Part shown: positions 34,896 to 43,435 of the stretch, piece by piece | Layout of the letters: the number at the start of each line of letters is the position of its first letter | How positions within the stretch are numbered: the stretch's first letter is position 1 | DNA from: an uncultured Colwellia sp. | Lineage (GTDB): Bacteria > Pseudomonadota > Gammaproteobacteria > Enterobacterales > Alteromonadaceae | Assembly: GCA_913049915.1 (NCBI GenBank) | Contig: CAJWZC010000015.1 | Location: forward strand, 1-53,790 | DNA: 53,790 bases | Reading direction: 5' to 3' | Translations under genes and position numbers: made by a program | The notes under the pieces: model-generated | Told to the model about the DNA's origin: nothing | Database searches by the model: none | What the model saw: only the letters and a program-made list of their open reading frames with translations

Positions 34896-36044
34896 ATGAG
34901 CTTTGATTTTATTCGACATGATGTCAAAGAACAAAAAGCTAATTATCGATACCGTCAGTTGGTTTGTAATAGTACAACAAGCCAAGGTAAAGAAATTGTT
35001 TTCAATGGTAAGTCCTACCTGAATTTTTCTTCGAATGACTATTTAGGTTTAAATAATCATGTCGAAATTAATAAAGCGTTACAAGAAGGTGCTGATAAGT
35101 TTGGTGTTTGTGCCAGTAGCTCTAGTTTAGTCACTGGTTATCATTATGCTCACCAAGCATTAGAAGAAGATATTTGTCAGTGGCTGAACAAAGCTAAATG
35201 CTTACTTTTTTCTAGTGGTTTTACGGCTAACCTTGCACTATTTCAAGCGCTAGGTAAAAATGAAGAAAGTCATTTTTACCTAGATAAATTGAGTCACGCA
35301 TCAATGATTGATGGTGCATATCATAGTAAAGCAAAAGTTAAACGCTTTAATCATAATAATATTGAACACTTAACAAAATTACTGAATAGTAAAACTAACT
35401 TTCCAAATAAACTGATAGCCTCTGAAGGTATCTTTAGTATGGATGGTTGCCAAGCTAAAGTACTAGAGCTGGCGCAAGTGGCAAAATCTAATCAAGCCTG
35501 GCTTTATCTAGATGATGCACACTGTATTGGTGTTATTGGTAATGAAGGACAGGGCAGTAATTACTTTGCAGACATAGATATTACCATGGCGACAATGGGA
35601 AAAGCGATTGGTACCAGTGGTGCATTTTTAACATGTGATGAAGACCTTCATGAATATTTGGTCAACTTTTCTCGTCATTACATTTATTCTACCGCAATAT
35701 CTCCTGCAATTGCTTGGGCGACTAGAAAAAGTATAAGTATTATTCAAAAAGAACATTGGCGCCGAGATAAAATAAGTGAATTAAGCGCATTGTTTAGTGA
35801 GTTACTCAGCTCTGAAGTTGAGTTAGTTGTCACGCAATCTTCAATTCATGCCATAATAATAGGCGATGAGAAAAAAGCACTTAGCATAAGTGAATACCTT
35901 AAAAAACAAGGTATTTGGTTAACCGCAATAAGACCACCAACGGTTGCAATTAATAGCTCTAGGTTACGCGTTACCATTTGCGCGAGCCATAATGCTAAAG
36001 ATATTAAATACTTAGCGGAATGTATCAATAAGGCTATAGCTTAA
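34896..36044 (+). CDS. bioF: 8-amino-7-oxononanoate synthase
   Basis: 382-residue PLP enzyme that condenses pimeloyl-ACP (or CoA) and alanine to KAPA. Typical segments are YLNFSSNDYLGLNNH, CASSSSLVTGYHYAHQALE, DDAHCIGVIG, and the PLP lysine Lys236 in TMGKAIGTSGAF. AAGGTAG precedes the ATG. Its stop overlaps the bioC start by one base (TAATG), so the two are coupled. Confidence 0.95.
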   Translation: MSFDFIRHDVKEQKANYRYRQLVCNSTTSQGKEIVFNGKSYLNFSSNDYLGLNNHVEINKALQEGADKFGVCASSSSLVTGYHYAHQALEEDICQWLNKAKCLLFSSGFTANLALFQALGKNEESHFYLDKLSHASMIDGAYHSKAKVKRFNHNNIEHLTKLLNSKTNFPNKLIASEGIFSMDGCQAKVLELAQVAKSNQAWLYLDDAHCIGVIGNEGQGSNYFADIDITMATMGKAIGTSGAFLTCDEDLHEYLVNFSRHYIYSTAISPAIAWATRKSISIIQKEHWRRDKISELSALFSELLSSEVELVVTQSSIHAIIIGDEKKALSISEYLKKQGIWLTAIRPPTVAINSSRLRVTICASHNAKDIKYLAECINKAIA

Positions 36045-36841
36045 TGCTTCGAACAGAACAAGAAAATACAAATAGAGTAAATATTGCTAAAAGTTTTGGT
36101 TCGGCCACGACTTCTTATGATGTATCAGCAAGATTACAACGTTTTTCTGGTAAACATTTAATGCCTTGGTTACCCAACCGTAATGATCTTACCGTGTTAG
36201 ATTTAGGCTCAGGTACAGGTTTTTTTACCGATTTATTAGCGGGTACTTATAGCCAAGTTATTGGTTTAGATATTTCACATGAGATGCTTCACTTTGCCAA
36301 AGAACACCGTAATGACAAAATATTATGGCTAGAAGGCGATGCCCATAAAATACCACTTCAAGATAATAGTATTGACTTTATTTATTCTAATTTGGTCATT
36401 CAATGGTTCGAGCCACTCGATGTTGCAATCCATGAAATATTAAGGGTTTTAAAGCCTGGTGGATTACTTATGTTTACCACGTTAGTCGATGGGACATTGC
36501 ACGAGTTGAAGTCATCTTGGAAACAAGTAGATGATGATCAACATGTGATTGACTTTAAAACAGTGACTGAACTCAATACATTATTCAATAATGAAAAGGG
36601 GAAGATGGTCGAACAAAAGTGCCAAGATATTGTTTTGGAATATCAAAATGTCATTCATTTAGCGCGCGAGTTAAAAGGATTGGGTGCTAATCATTTGGCA
36701 CAGAAAAAGAATAGAGGCCTGTCAGGAAAAGATAAGTGGTTTAAGATGACAGAGCATTACCAAGATTTTTTAGAGCCTAATGGTATTTATCCTGCAACTT
36801 ATCGTTTATTTTCCGGGTTAGTAGTTAAGTTAAATAGTTAA
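36044..36841 (+). CDS. bioC: Malonyl-ACP O-methyltransferase BioC
   Basis: 265 residues. BioC methylates malonyl-ACP to disguise it for chain elongation toward pimelate. The SAM-binding motif VLDLGSGTGFFTDLL is near residue 50, followed by GLDISHEMLHFAKEH, GDAHKIPLQDNSIDFIYSNL and LKPGGLLMFTTL. The start SFGSATTSYDVSARLQRF is typical of BioC. No bioH is seen in the window, so the esterase that ends this branch must lie elsewhere. Confidence 0.93.
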   Translation: MLRTEQENTNRVNIAKSFGSATTSYDVSARLQRFSGKHLMPWLPNRNDLTVLDLGSGTGFFTDLLAGTYSQVIGLDISHEMLHFAKEHRNDKILWLEGDAHKIPLQDNSIDFIYSNLVIQWFEPLDVAIHEILRVLKPGGLLMFTTLVDGTLHELKSSWKQVDDDQHVIDFKTVTELNTLFNNEKGKMVEQKCQDIVLEYQNVIHLARELKGLGANHLAQKKNRGLSGKDKWFKMTEHYQDFLEPNGIYPATYRLFSGLVVKLNS

Positions 36842-36994
36842 TCAATAAACATAAGTGAAATATATCCCCATACTATTTTTATTACACTTAATTAATACTA
36901 AGGTTTTTATATCCGCACTGTGATATTAAAAACTAATATCCCACATAATATTTTAAAATGTTTTACTTAATATCCCTCTAACGAAGAAATAAAT

Positions 36995-37780
36995 ATGAAA
37001 TTTTTTTTTATCACTGCCACAGATACCGATGCAGGTAAAACATTTGTCAGTTGTGCCTTAATTAAAGCGTTAACTCAGCACAACAATACTTCAAAAAATA
37101 AGAAGTTAAAAGTTGCAGCGTTTAAACCTATTTCTGCGGGCTGCGATTTAGTCGATGGACAGCTTATTAATGAAGATGCAAAACTACTCAGTGAATTTGC
37201 TAACTGTGCTCAAAGTATTACTCATATCAATCCAATTGCCTTTGCAGATCCAATTGCACCTCACATTGCTGCTAAAAAATTAAAGCAACAGATCACGGTT
37301 GGAGAAATAAATAATCATTACCAACAAGTGAAATTACTTAACGCGGATATTACTTTAGTGGAAGGTGCCGGTGGATGGCGATTACCATTAGGTCCTATAA
37401 CTATTGAATCAAGCTTAACTGCTAGCATCGATAATAAAAAATCGACTTATCAATTTCTATCCGACTTTGTTAAAGATACGGATCTCGACGTTATATTAAT
37501 TGTAAATATGAAGTTAGGTTGTTTGAATCATGCGTTGTTAACGTATGAAACAATTAAAGCTGATGGTGTAAAGTGTATTGCTTGGATTGCCAATTGTGCA
37601 TCGAGTGATGCTATGAATAACCTGTCTGAAAATATTGCTGAACTAGAGCAACTTTTACCTATCCCTAAAATTGCACAATTTGATTTTATTGCAGACATCG
37701 ATGATAAGGGTAATAATATTTCTTTTTATGAAAAAATTAATTCTGCGTCAAAAAAAATCAATCTATCTGTGCTGATATAA
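36995..37780 (+). CDS. bioD: Dethiobiotin synthetase
   Basis: 261 residues, somewhat longer than the about 225 of E. coli BioD. It closes the ureido ring of dethiobiotin with ATP and CO2. Visible motifs are the P-loop ITATDTDAGKTFVS (about 7-20), FKPISAGCD, and LVEGAGGWRLPL. Insertions such as NNTSKNKKLK near 30-39 and SIDNKKS near 145 account for the extra length. A 153-bp gap after bioC means it may have its own promoter. It converges with the hicB gene. Confidence 0.93.
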   Translation: MKFFFITATDTDAGKTFVSCALIKALTQHNNTSKNKKLKVAAFKPISAGCDLVDGQLINEDAKLLSEFANCAQSITHINPIAFADPIAPHIAAKKLKQQITVGEINNHYQQVKLLNADITLVEGAGGWRLPLGPITIESSLTASIDNKKSTYQFLSDFVKDTDLDVILIVNMKLGCLNHALLTYETIKADGVKCIAWIANCASSDAMNNLSENIAELEQLLPIPKIAQFDFIADIDDKGNNISFYEKINSASKKINLSVLI

Positions 37781-37864
37781 AAAATAATACTAAAATTTAA
37801 CGTACAGATAAAATACAAATTAAAACACCTACCTAAATTTTTATAATACTTTTATAAAATCAAA

Positions 37865-38287
37865 TTACTTTTCTAATTCAGCAAAGCAAGCGCTCGCGAT
37901 AAACCCTGAGCGGGTTTTGTAATCTGAAGATTTATTTACCTTGTCATCAATTTGAGTAATAAGTAACTCGGGTAAAGTCACATTTATTTTATGGCTCTTG
38001 CCTAAGTAGGGCGTAATATCAATGCTTACTATTGCCCAGAAAGCTTGAGAAAAAGTATGTGGGTTTTCTAATATATAATTCTTTCGATGGTTATCGAGTC
38101 CCTTTGAATTAGGGACTTTTTCACCATATTCTGCCAAAATTGTAAGATGCGATTTAATGGCCTTAGTGATTTCTTCTATACCAAGATCTATTGTTTTCTC
38201 GCTAATTGCACAGCCAGGAAGATCAGGTACGTACACTTGATAGTCACTGGTTTTTTCGCTTTGAGTAAACACTACAGCGTATTTCAT
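37865..38287 (-). CDS. HicB-family antitoxin, apparently without HicA
   Basis: 140-residue HicB-like protein. The N-terminal HicB fold (YAVVFTQSEKTSDYQVYVPD, LPGCAISEKTIDLGIEEITK) is intact, and the C-terminal part (VTLPELLITQIDDKV...RSGFIASACFAELEK) has ribbon-helix-helix character for DNA binding. HicB normally neutralises the mRNA-cleaving toxin HicA and represses their operon. No hicA-sized frame is visible on either side, so this looks like a solitary antitoxin or regulator. AGGAG precedes the ATG. Four direct repeats lie immediately upstream and are likely operator sites. Convergent with bioD. Confidence 0.82.
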   Translation of the reverse strand: MKYAVVFTQSEKTSDYQVYVPDLPGCAISEKTIDLGIEEITKAIKSHLTILAEYGEKVPNSKGLDNHRKNYILENPHTFSQAFWAIVSIDITPYLGKSHKINVTLPELLITQIDDKVNKSSDYKTRSGFIASACFAELEK

Positions 38288-38323
38288 TTTTAACTCCTAA
38301 CATCACTAAAAACCTATTTAACT

Positions 38324-38439
38324 ATAGTAACCCCAATAACTCGAAATGACAATATAGTAACAACCCTGATAACTCCTTTTAATTTTATAGTACAACTCTG
38401 ATAACCCCAGCCACACTAAAATAACAACCCTGATAACTC
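38324..38439. repeat. Four direct repeats at about 32-bp period upstream of hicB
   Basis: Copies of ATAGTAACAACCCTGATAACTC lie at about 38324-38342, 38354-38375, 38387-38407 and 38418-38439. Copy 2 matches best; copy 1 lacks three internal bases, copy 3 lacks one, and copy 4 differs at the left end. The right ends are 33, 32 and 32 bp apart, three helical turns, so all sites face one side of the helix. They begin 37 bp upstream of the hicB start (minus strand). An operator array is the favoured role. Confidence 0.75.
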
Positions 38440-38765
38440 TTTATTTTATTTGTTTGTGAGCGTTCACTCTTTTTTATAGGTATTTATATATAGTGTAGAG
38501 ATATAAATATGAAAAATAGCTATTATAATTAAGTTATCTTCGAGGCTATTCGTTGTTTAGTTAGAGATTATTAAACTATGTGGTTAGAGTTATATTTTGG
38601 TGTGGATCATCAACAATTAGATCTCTATAATAAATAATAAATATTGTAGAATTCGTCAGAAATACGATCTAATACTAGCCATAAACTCTTTGGCTATTCC
38701 TCCAGGAGATGTGCTAACTAGGGAGCATATTAGGCTATTATTTTATTGATTGAATAAGGAATACT
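38440..38765. other. Gap before the FtsZ paralogue
   Basis: No gene of normal size. A 19-codon frame at about 38578-38637 (MWLELYFGVDHQQLDLYNK) looks protein-like and could be a remnant. The FtsZ-paralogue ribosome binding site AAGGA is at the right end. Confidence 0.4.
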
Positions 38766-39905
38766 ATGAAAGAACTTCTTAACAGAAACCCGGAATTATT
38801 GATCTCCGTTGTAGGCATAGGAGGATGTGGTTGCAATACAGTTAACATGCTTCACGAAAATAATTTATCAGGGCAAGTTAACCTTGTTGCGATTAATACA
38901 GATCTTGCTGCGTTAAATAGCATTAATGTTGAAAAAAAAATCCTCATAGGTGAAAACTTAACAAATGGCTATGGTGCAGGTGCCGATCCTATTATTGGTT
39001 ATCAAGCAGCTCAAGAAAGCGAACAGTTACTTCGTAGTGCCATAATGGACAGTGACATTGTAATCATTACCGCGGGTTTTGGTGGTGGCACGGGAACAGG
39101 TGCAAGTCCTTTAGTCGCTAAAATAGCACGTGAACTCAATATCAACTGTTTAGCTATCGTAACCTTACCGTTTGAGTCAGAAGGGAAAATACGAATGGAT
39201 TATGCCCTGCAGGGTATAGATGATATTAAAGAACCTATACATGCTTATATTACCCTTTCCAACGACCTATTACTTGCAGGCTTGGGTGAAAGCGTTGGCT
39301 TATTCTCGGCCTTTAACCAAAGTAATGAGGTCCTTAAAAATCTCTTGATCGCTTTAGTGCAGATGCTTAATGAAACAGGTTATGTTAATGTCGATAAAAA
39401 TGATTTCTCAACTATTTTATCATTTGAAGGTGAGTCTATTTTAGGTGTTGGCAAAGCCGACTCTGAAGAAGGAGCGTTCGACGCTCTCGACCAAGCGCTA
39501 AATAATCCACTAGTTTCTATCGCTAACATAGATACAGCCAAAGGTATTATCTTTCAATTGTTCTGTAAATCAGAGCCTAAATTATCGACTTATAATGGTT
39601 TAATTGATCATATCCGCACCAAGGTAACTAATCGCTCTGTACTTATTGTTCCAGGTGTAAGTCTTGATCCTAATTTGTCTTCAGAAATAGAAATACTGAT
39701 AATAGGCTCGGGTATCGTTAGTGATGCAGCAAAGTCTATTAAACAATCCATTGTCATTAACGAAAAGTGCGAAACGGTTGAGCAATCGTTAGAGTTATCA
39801 GAACCGGTATATATTGATGACGAGCTTAGTTTTATCAATCAAGGTGAGAGTATGAGTGATATACCGGCAATAACGCGTAAATTAATGGCAATCAAACGCA
39901 ATTAG
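38766..39905 (+). CDS. Divergent FtsZ paralogue
   Basis: 379-residue tubulin/FtsZ GTPase, clearly not the cell's main FtsZ: it is remote from any division/cell-wall cluster and very divergent. The N-terminal nucleotide fold has VVGIGGCGCNTVNML and the tubulin signature GFGGGTGTGASP (104-115). The T7 synergy loop is NVDKND (208-213): both aspartates needed for hydrolysis remain, but the usual Phe is Lys. The end, SDIPAITRKLMAIKRN, resembles the FtsZ C-terminal peptide (DIPAFLRKQAD) that binds FtsA/ZipA, with changes. It should bind GTP and may polymerise, alone or with the main FtsZ. An EAL protein follows 100 bp downstream. Its role is unknown. Confidence 0.88.
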   Translation: MKELLNRNPELLISVVGIGGCGCNTVNMLHENNLSGQVNLVAINTDLAALNSINVEKKILIGENLTNGYGAGADPIIGYQAAQESEQLLRSAIMDSDIVIITAGFGGGTGTGASPLVAKIARELNINCLAIVTLPFESEGKIRMDYALQGIDDIKEPIHAYITLSNDLLLAGLGESVGLFSAFNQSNEVLKNLLIALVQMLNETGYVNVDKNDFSTILSFEGESILGVGKADSEEGAFDALDQALNNPLVSIANIDTAKGIIFQLFCKSEPKLSTYNGLIDHIRTKVTNRSVLIVPGVSLDPNLSSEIEILIIGSGIVSDAAKSIKQSIVINEKCETVEQSLELSEPVYIDDELSFINQGESMSDIPAITRKLMAIKRN

Positions 39906-40005
39906 CGAAACAAGACTTTACATGATAATCATTCTTGTTTACATTCATCATTCCATTAATCTATGTATTAGGAACGGTCGGCTAAAAAATTGTCGGCTGA
40001 AGTCA

Positions 40006-40740
40006 ATGAAAGATAAGAAATTACTCAGCCCTAAATGTTTAATCGATCTCATCGAAAATAAGCGCTTTGCTGTAGAATATCAGCCTATAATTAGTACTGA
40101 CAGCCAAGAGATTTTTGCCTATGAATCTTTGGCCAGATTCTATTCTAGCGATAATGAACTCATCCGACCAGACTTGGTTTATGAGTCACTGCACAATAGC
40201 CCATTAACCTTGTTTCAAGTTGAATATCAACAAAAGCAATTACAGTTATCTTATGCTATTAATGATTATGATATTTTTGTGAATTTAGACCAAGACTCTT
40301 ACTTTGCCAGTGGGGTTATTGATCAAAGTAATCCTTTCCTAAAGTTGTTCAAATCACATACAAAGTCGAATGTTGTGGTTGAGCTAATTGAAAACTCAGA
40401 AATAAATGATGCCATAATGAGTCTTGCCATGATTGATAATCTCGCTAAAAGTAATATTCAAACCGCGATAGACGATGTTTGTAATCCTCAATCAATGATT
40501 TCTACCTCTGTGATACAATTAGTTAATTATATCAAGCTTGATAAGTACGTAATAAAAAATAAAAACAATCGTAACTTTATGCTACTCGTGAAATCTATTA
40601 TCGATTATGCGCGCAGTACTGATAAAAAAGTGATCCTCGAAGGTGTAGAAACGTATGATGACCTAAACTTAGCAAAACAGCTTAGTTGTGATTTTGTACA
40701 AGGCTTCTATTATCGTGATCGTTTCAAGAACGTTAGTTAA
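40006..40740 (+). CDS. Stand-alone EAL domain protein
   Basis: 244 residues from the ATG at 40006; an in-frame ATG at 39922 would add a hydrophobic, unconserved stretch without a ribosome binding site, so the shorter form is preferred. It is a single EAL domain, the c-di-GMP phosphodiesterase fold, with no sensor domain. Catalytic positions are mostly kept: Glu in YESLARF, Asn in IFVNLD, Glu in VVELIE, Asp-Asp in AIDDVC, Lys in YIKLDKY, Glu in LEGVET and Gln in VQGFYYRD. The usual DDFG loop is changed to DDVC, so activity is uncertain. It follows the FtsZ paralogue on the same strand. Confidence 0.82.
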   Translation: MKDKKLLSPKCLIDLIENKRFAVEYQPIISTDSQEIFAYESLARFYSSDNELIRPDLVYESLHNSPLTLFQVEYQQKQLQLSYAINDYDIFVNLDQDSYFASGVIDQSNPFLKLFKSHTKSNVVVELIENSEINDAIMSLAMIDNLAKSNIQTAIDDVCNPQSMISTSVIQLVNYIKLDKYVIKNKNNRNFMLLVKSIIDYARSTDKKVILEGVETYDDLNLAKQLSCDFVQGFYYRDRFKNVS

Positions 40741-40820
40741 TAAATTTTAATCAACTAACTAACTAACACCATACACTGTAATTACTCCTCCTATCAGGCA
40801 AATTAAATAAAGAGATCCAT

Positions 40821-41381
40821 ATGAACGTTAACATGACACCTAAGATTAGCAGTAGCTTTAAAAAATCGATAAAAATTGTTTGTAGTTTGGTAAGCCTTGT
40901 TGGTTTCTCAGCTTTTGCAACAGATCTTAAAGTAGGAGATGTCGCACCTAACTTTAAATTACAAGCAACCACGGGTGATTATTATCAGCTGAGTGACTAC
41001 AAAGGTAAAAAAGCCGTGGTATTAGCTTGGTTTCCAATGGCTAATACACGTGGTTGTACTATTGAATGTAAGTCGTTGACCGAGCAGGGGCATCTAATTA
41101 GAGAATATGACGTTAGTTACGTTATGGCTAGTGTTGACCCACTTGACGACAACCGAGACTTTGTAGAAAAAACAGGTGCTGATTTCCCAATGTTAAGTGA
41201 CCCAACAAAATCAGCAGCAAAAGCGTATCAAGTACTCAATACGTTTAAAGTTGCCAGCCGTGTAACTTTCTACATATCAAAACAAGGAAAAATAGTTAAA
41301 ATTGATAATGATATTTCTCCAAAGTCTGCCGCTCAAGATATGGCAAATAATCTAGCTGCTTTAGGGATTACTAAGATATAA
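40821..41381 (+). CDS. Exported BCP/PrxQ-type peroxiredoxin
   Basis: 186-residue thiol peroxidase with a signal peptide (KKSIKIVCSLVSLVGFSAFA) that should place it in the periplasm. The redox fold starts at VGDVAPNFKLQATTGDYYQL. The active site is TRGCTIECKS: the peroxidatic cysteine is followed five positions later by the resolving cysteine, the arrangement of bacterioferritin comigratory protein. FPMANTRGC replaces the usual YPKDxTPGC. It reduces hydroperoxides using a thiol donor. It starts 80 bp after the EAL gene and seven bases before a Cys-rich gene, with which it is likely co-transcribed. Confidence 0.88.
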   Translation: MNVNMTPKISSSFKKSIKIVCSLVSLVGFSAFATDLKVGDVAPNFKLQATTGDYYQLSDYKGKKAVVLAWFPMANTRGCTIECKSLTEQGHLIREYDVSYVMASVDPLDDNRDFVEKTGADFPMLSDPTKSAAKAYQVLNTFKVASRVTFYISKQGKIVKIDNDISPKSAAQDMANNLAALGITKI

Positions 41382-41388
41382 CAACACA

Positions 41389-41640
41389 ATGTCAAAACCG
41401 AATAAAAAAGGCCCAAGCAAGACTGTTGATATATGTTGCAAGGGCTGTAATTTCTTACTGTTCAAATACCGTAAAGGAGGTAAGGGTGCTTTACTTAAAT
41501 GTTTCAAAGAGCGTATTAGTAAAGACTTTACCCAAACCCCTTGTACATGCCCTGAATGCGATAAGGTTTTTGCCCGTGACTGCTTAATTAGAGGCACACC
41601 AGCTTTTAAAATGATCGGTGGTAAAGTTTTTTGTAAATAG
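41389..41640 (+). CDS. Cysteine-rich zinc-ribbon-like protein
   Basis: 83 residues with nine cysteines in two groups: DICCKGC near 15-20 with a later CF at 38, and CTCPECDKVFARDC near 52-65, ending in VFCK. This suggests two zinc-binding knuckles. The first 12 residues are basic and disordered-looking. No signal peptide, so it should be cytoplasmic although the preceding peroxiredoxin is exported. The tight seven-base spacing indicates an operon. I do not recognise a named function. Confidence 0.72.
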   Translation: MSKPNKKGPSKTVDICCKGCNFLLFKYRKGGKGALLKCFKERISKDFTQTPCTCPECDKVFARDCLIRGTPAFKMIGGKVFCK

Positions 41641-41776
41641 TCTATTATATTGTTGTTACCAATATAATTACTCTTATTCATCAAAACAATTAAACACATA
41701 CTTAGTATAACTTAGAGCAGTTATAAATTTCTGGTAGTTATTATACGCCTCAATAACCTCCCTTAGGATCTGAGCG

Positions 41777-41953
41777 TTGGATATCGAGCAAGCAAAAATA
41801 AAAGCCCTATGTCATCACACAACTACCATTAGTATTGATAACAAACCTTTTGTGGCTTTAATTAAGTTAAAACGCAGCGATGTATTGTTAGCGGAAAATA
41901 TTAGAGTGATGTTATCGAAAAGACGTTCTAATCGTATTTATTATTTTTTGTAG
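41777..41953 (+). CDS. Possible small protein in the gene-poor stretch
   Basis: 58-codon frame from TTG 41777 with TTAGGAT upstream. The product contains IEQAKIKALCHHTTTISIDN and LKRSDVLLAENIRVMLSKRR and ends IYYFL, with a balanced, protein-like composition. No family recognised. It may be a small gene or the remains of a larger one. Confidence 0.4.
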   Translation: MDIEQAKIKALCHHTTTISIDNKPFVALIKLKRSDVLLAENIRVMLSKRRSNRIYYFL

Positions 41954-43435
41954 AGCTATTCTAATAAAATAACCATAGTTAATGCCGATTAACAGTAGCA
42001 AACCTTACCTACTAGAAGTATATAAATATTCCCGTGGTTTATTACAGACGACGGTTTTTTTTAGTATTACTTTTATCACAAACGACTACTTATTCGTTAT
42101 CAGCTCGGAGATTGTATCTTAACTAATGATGCTCACTGTTAGCTATTCCAGTAAAATTTATTATTCTGAACATTTTTTATGTCAATAAACTGATGAAATA
42201 TATTTTAATTATTAGAATAGTATTTTATTAGTAGATAATATAAATAGTCAGAATAAATAGCGCCGTTATTATAAGTAAATGAAAATATAATGATTTATTT
42301 AGTGCCGCGTTACGTATTTTGGGTTGTTTACCTATTATATTAGTAATTAAATATCAGCCAAAACCTTTTTAGAAAAGACTTATCATTGTTTTGAGTGTCC
42401 CGCCGATAGAATCTATCACAAAAGAACACCAGATTAATTCCCTACGATAGTCTTTATATTTTAATCTTTTTTATTAATTAGAATCTTAGTTTATAGACGT
42501 TGGATAAATCTAGAAATACAAAAGTACACGTTCTATTACTTAATTATATTCAACAAGGGTTTATCAAATATAGAAGTTTCATTCAATTTCTACATTTGAC
42601 TACACTGTGTAGGAAGTCAAATTAATGAAAAAACCAGTAAAAATTAACGACTATTATATAAAAATGATTACCCTTTTTTATGGCTGTATCGATTTGCTGT
42701 GGATTTCAAGCATGATTAGTCGCCTCAGAGAAAGGTGCAAAGTATTTACAAATTATTTATAAGTTTTTGTATTAAAACTAATGAAAGAGTATTTTATGCT
42801 TGGAGTTACCATCGTCATCATTAAGTTACAGAAATGGTTTATAAAGTAGGGTATGGCTATTCGAATCTAGCCCTGTACAAAGTGGTCCATAAAAATATGG
42901 GGTTGCAATATTAATTACCTTTAAAAAACCGTTACTGCCTAAGATTTTATTCGTCTTGTTAACAACATAAGTTATCTTTACATGCGCCAGTTGATAAATA
43001 CATAACACGTTGCATTCATTAGAAAGCAAATTTTATACCATATGCGTACCTAAATTTTAACACCTTTAAGTACGTATATAACAGCTTATTATCACGCCTG
43101 AAATATTATTAGTATCACCTTTGTGTTTTAACCGTTAGGGCTAAATAACGCCTACCCTATGTTTACAGCCTTGTTTGCACGAAGGCCTACATACTATTAT
43201 GAGTAAACACTTGACCTTTATTTATCTCTAAAACGACTGCCAATATGTACTCCTTATTTTTAATACTTAATTTATACTTCTTTGTCGCTTTAAAGACAAA
43301 GAAGTATAAATATTTATCAATACTTTTTCTAATACGTTATTATCTACCTATTAAAAATATAAGATTACAAGTGGGTTATCCTTGCTTTGTCAACGTCAAA
43401 AATCACTTAATTATCTAGAGTTATAAACTAATATC
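41954..43435. other. Gene-poor 1.5 kb stretch
   Basis: Very AT-rich and stop-dense. A 45-codon frame at 42625-42762 has AGGAAG eight bases upstream and starts MKKPVKINDYYIKMITLFYG with a weak hydrophobic segment; it may be a small gene (low confidence). A perfect 17-bp palindrome lies at 43270-43311. I see no RNA gene and no recognisable insertion sequence. Confidence 0.45.
43270..43311. repeat. Perfect 17-bp inverted repeat upstream of the Rho paralogue
   Basis: ATTTATACTTCTTTGTC (43270-43286) and its exact complement (43295-43311) surround an eight-base loop. It lies 125 bp before the Rho-paralogue start. There is no T tract, so an operator or an RNA hairpin in the leader is as likely as a terminator. 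Confidence 0.7.

Noticed and set aside
38324-38439. The four-copy repeat as a CRISPR array
   Set aside because: Repeats are degenerate with deletions, spacers would be only about 10 bp, and no cas genes are present; helical phasing upstream of hicB fits an operator array better.
38288-38765. A hicA toxin gene beside hicB
   Set aside because: No frame of about 60 codons with a HicA-like GSH motif was found on either strand near hicB.
38766-39905. The principal ftsZ of the cell
   Set aside because: The main gene belongs to the ftsQ-ftsA-ftsZ-lpxC cluster; this one is isolated, divergent, and altered in the T7 loop and C-terminal peptide.
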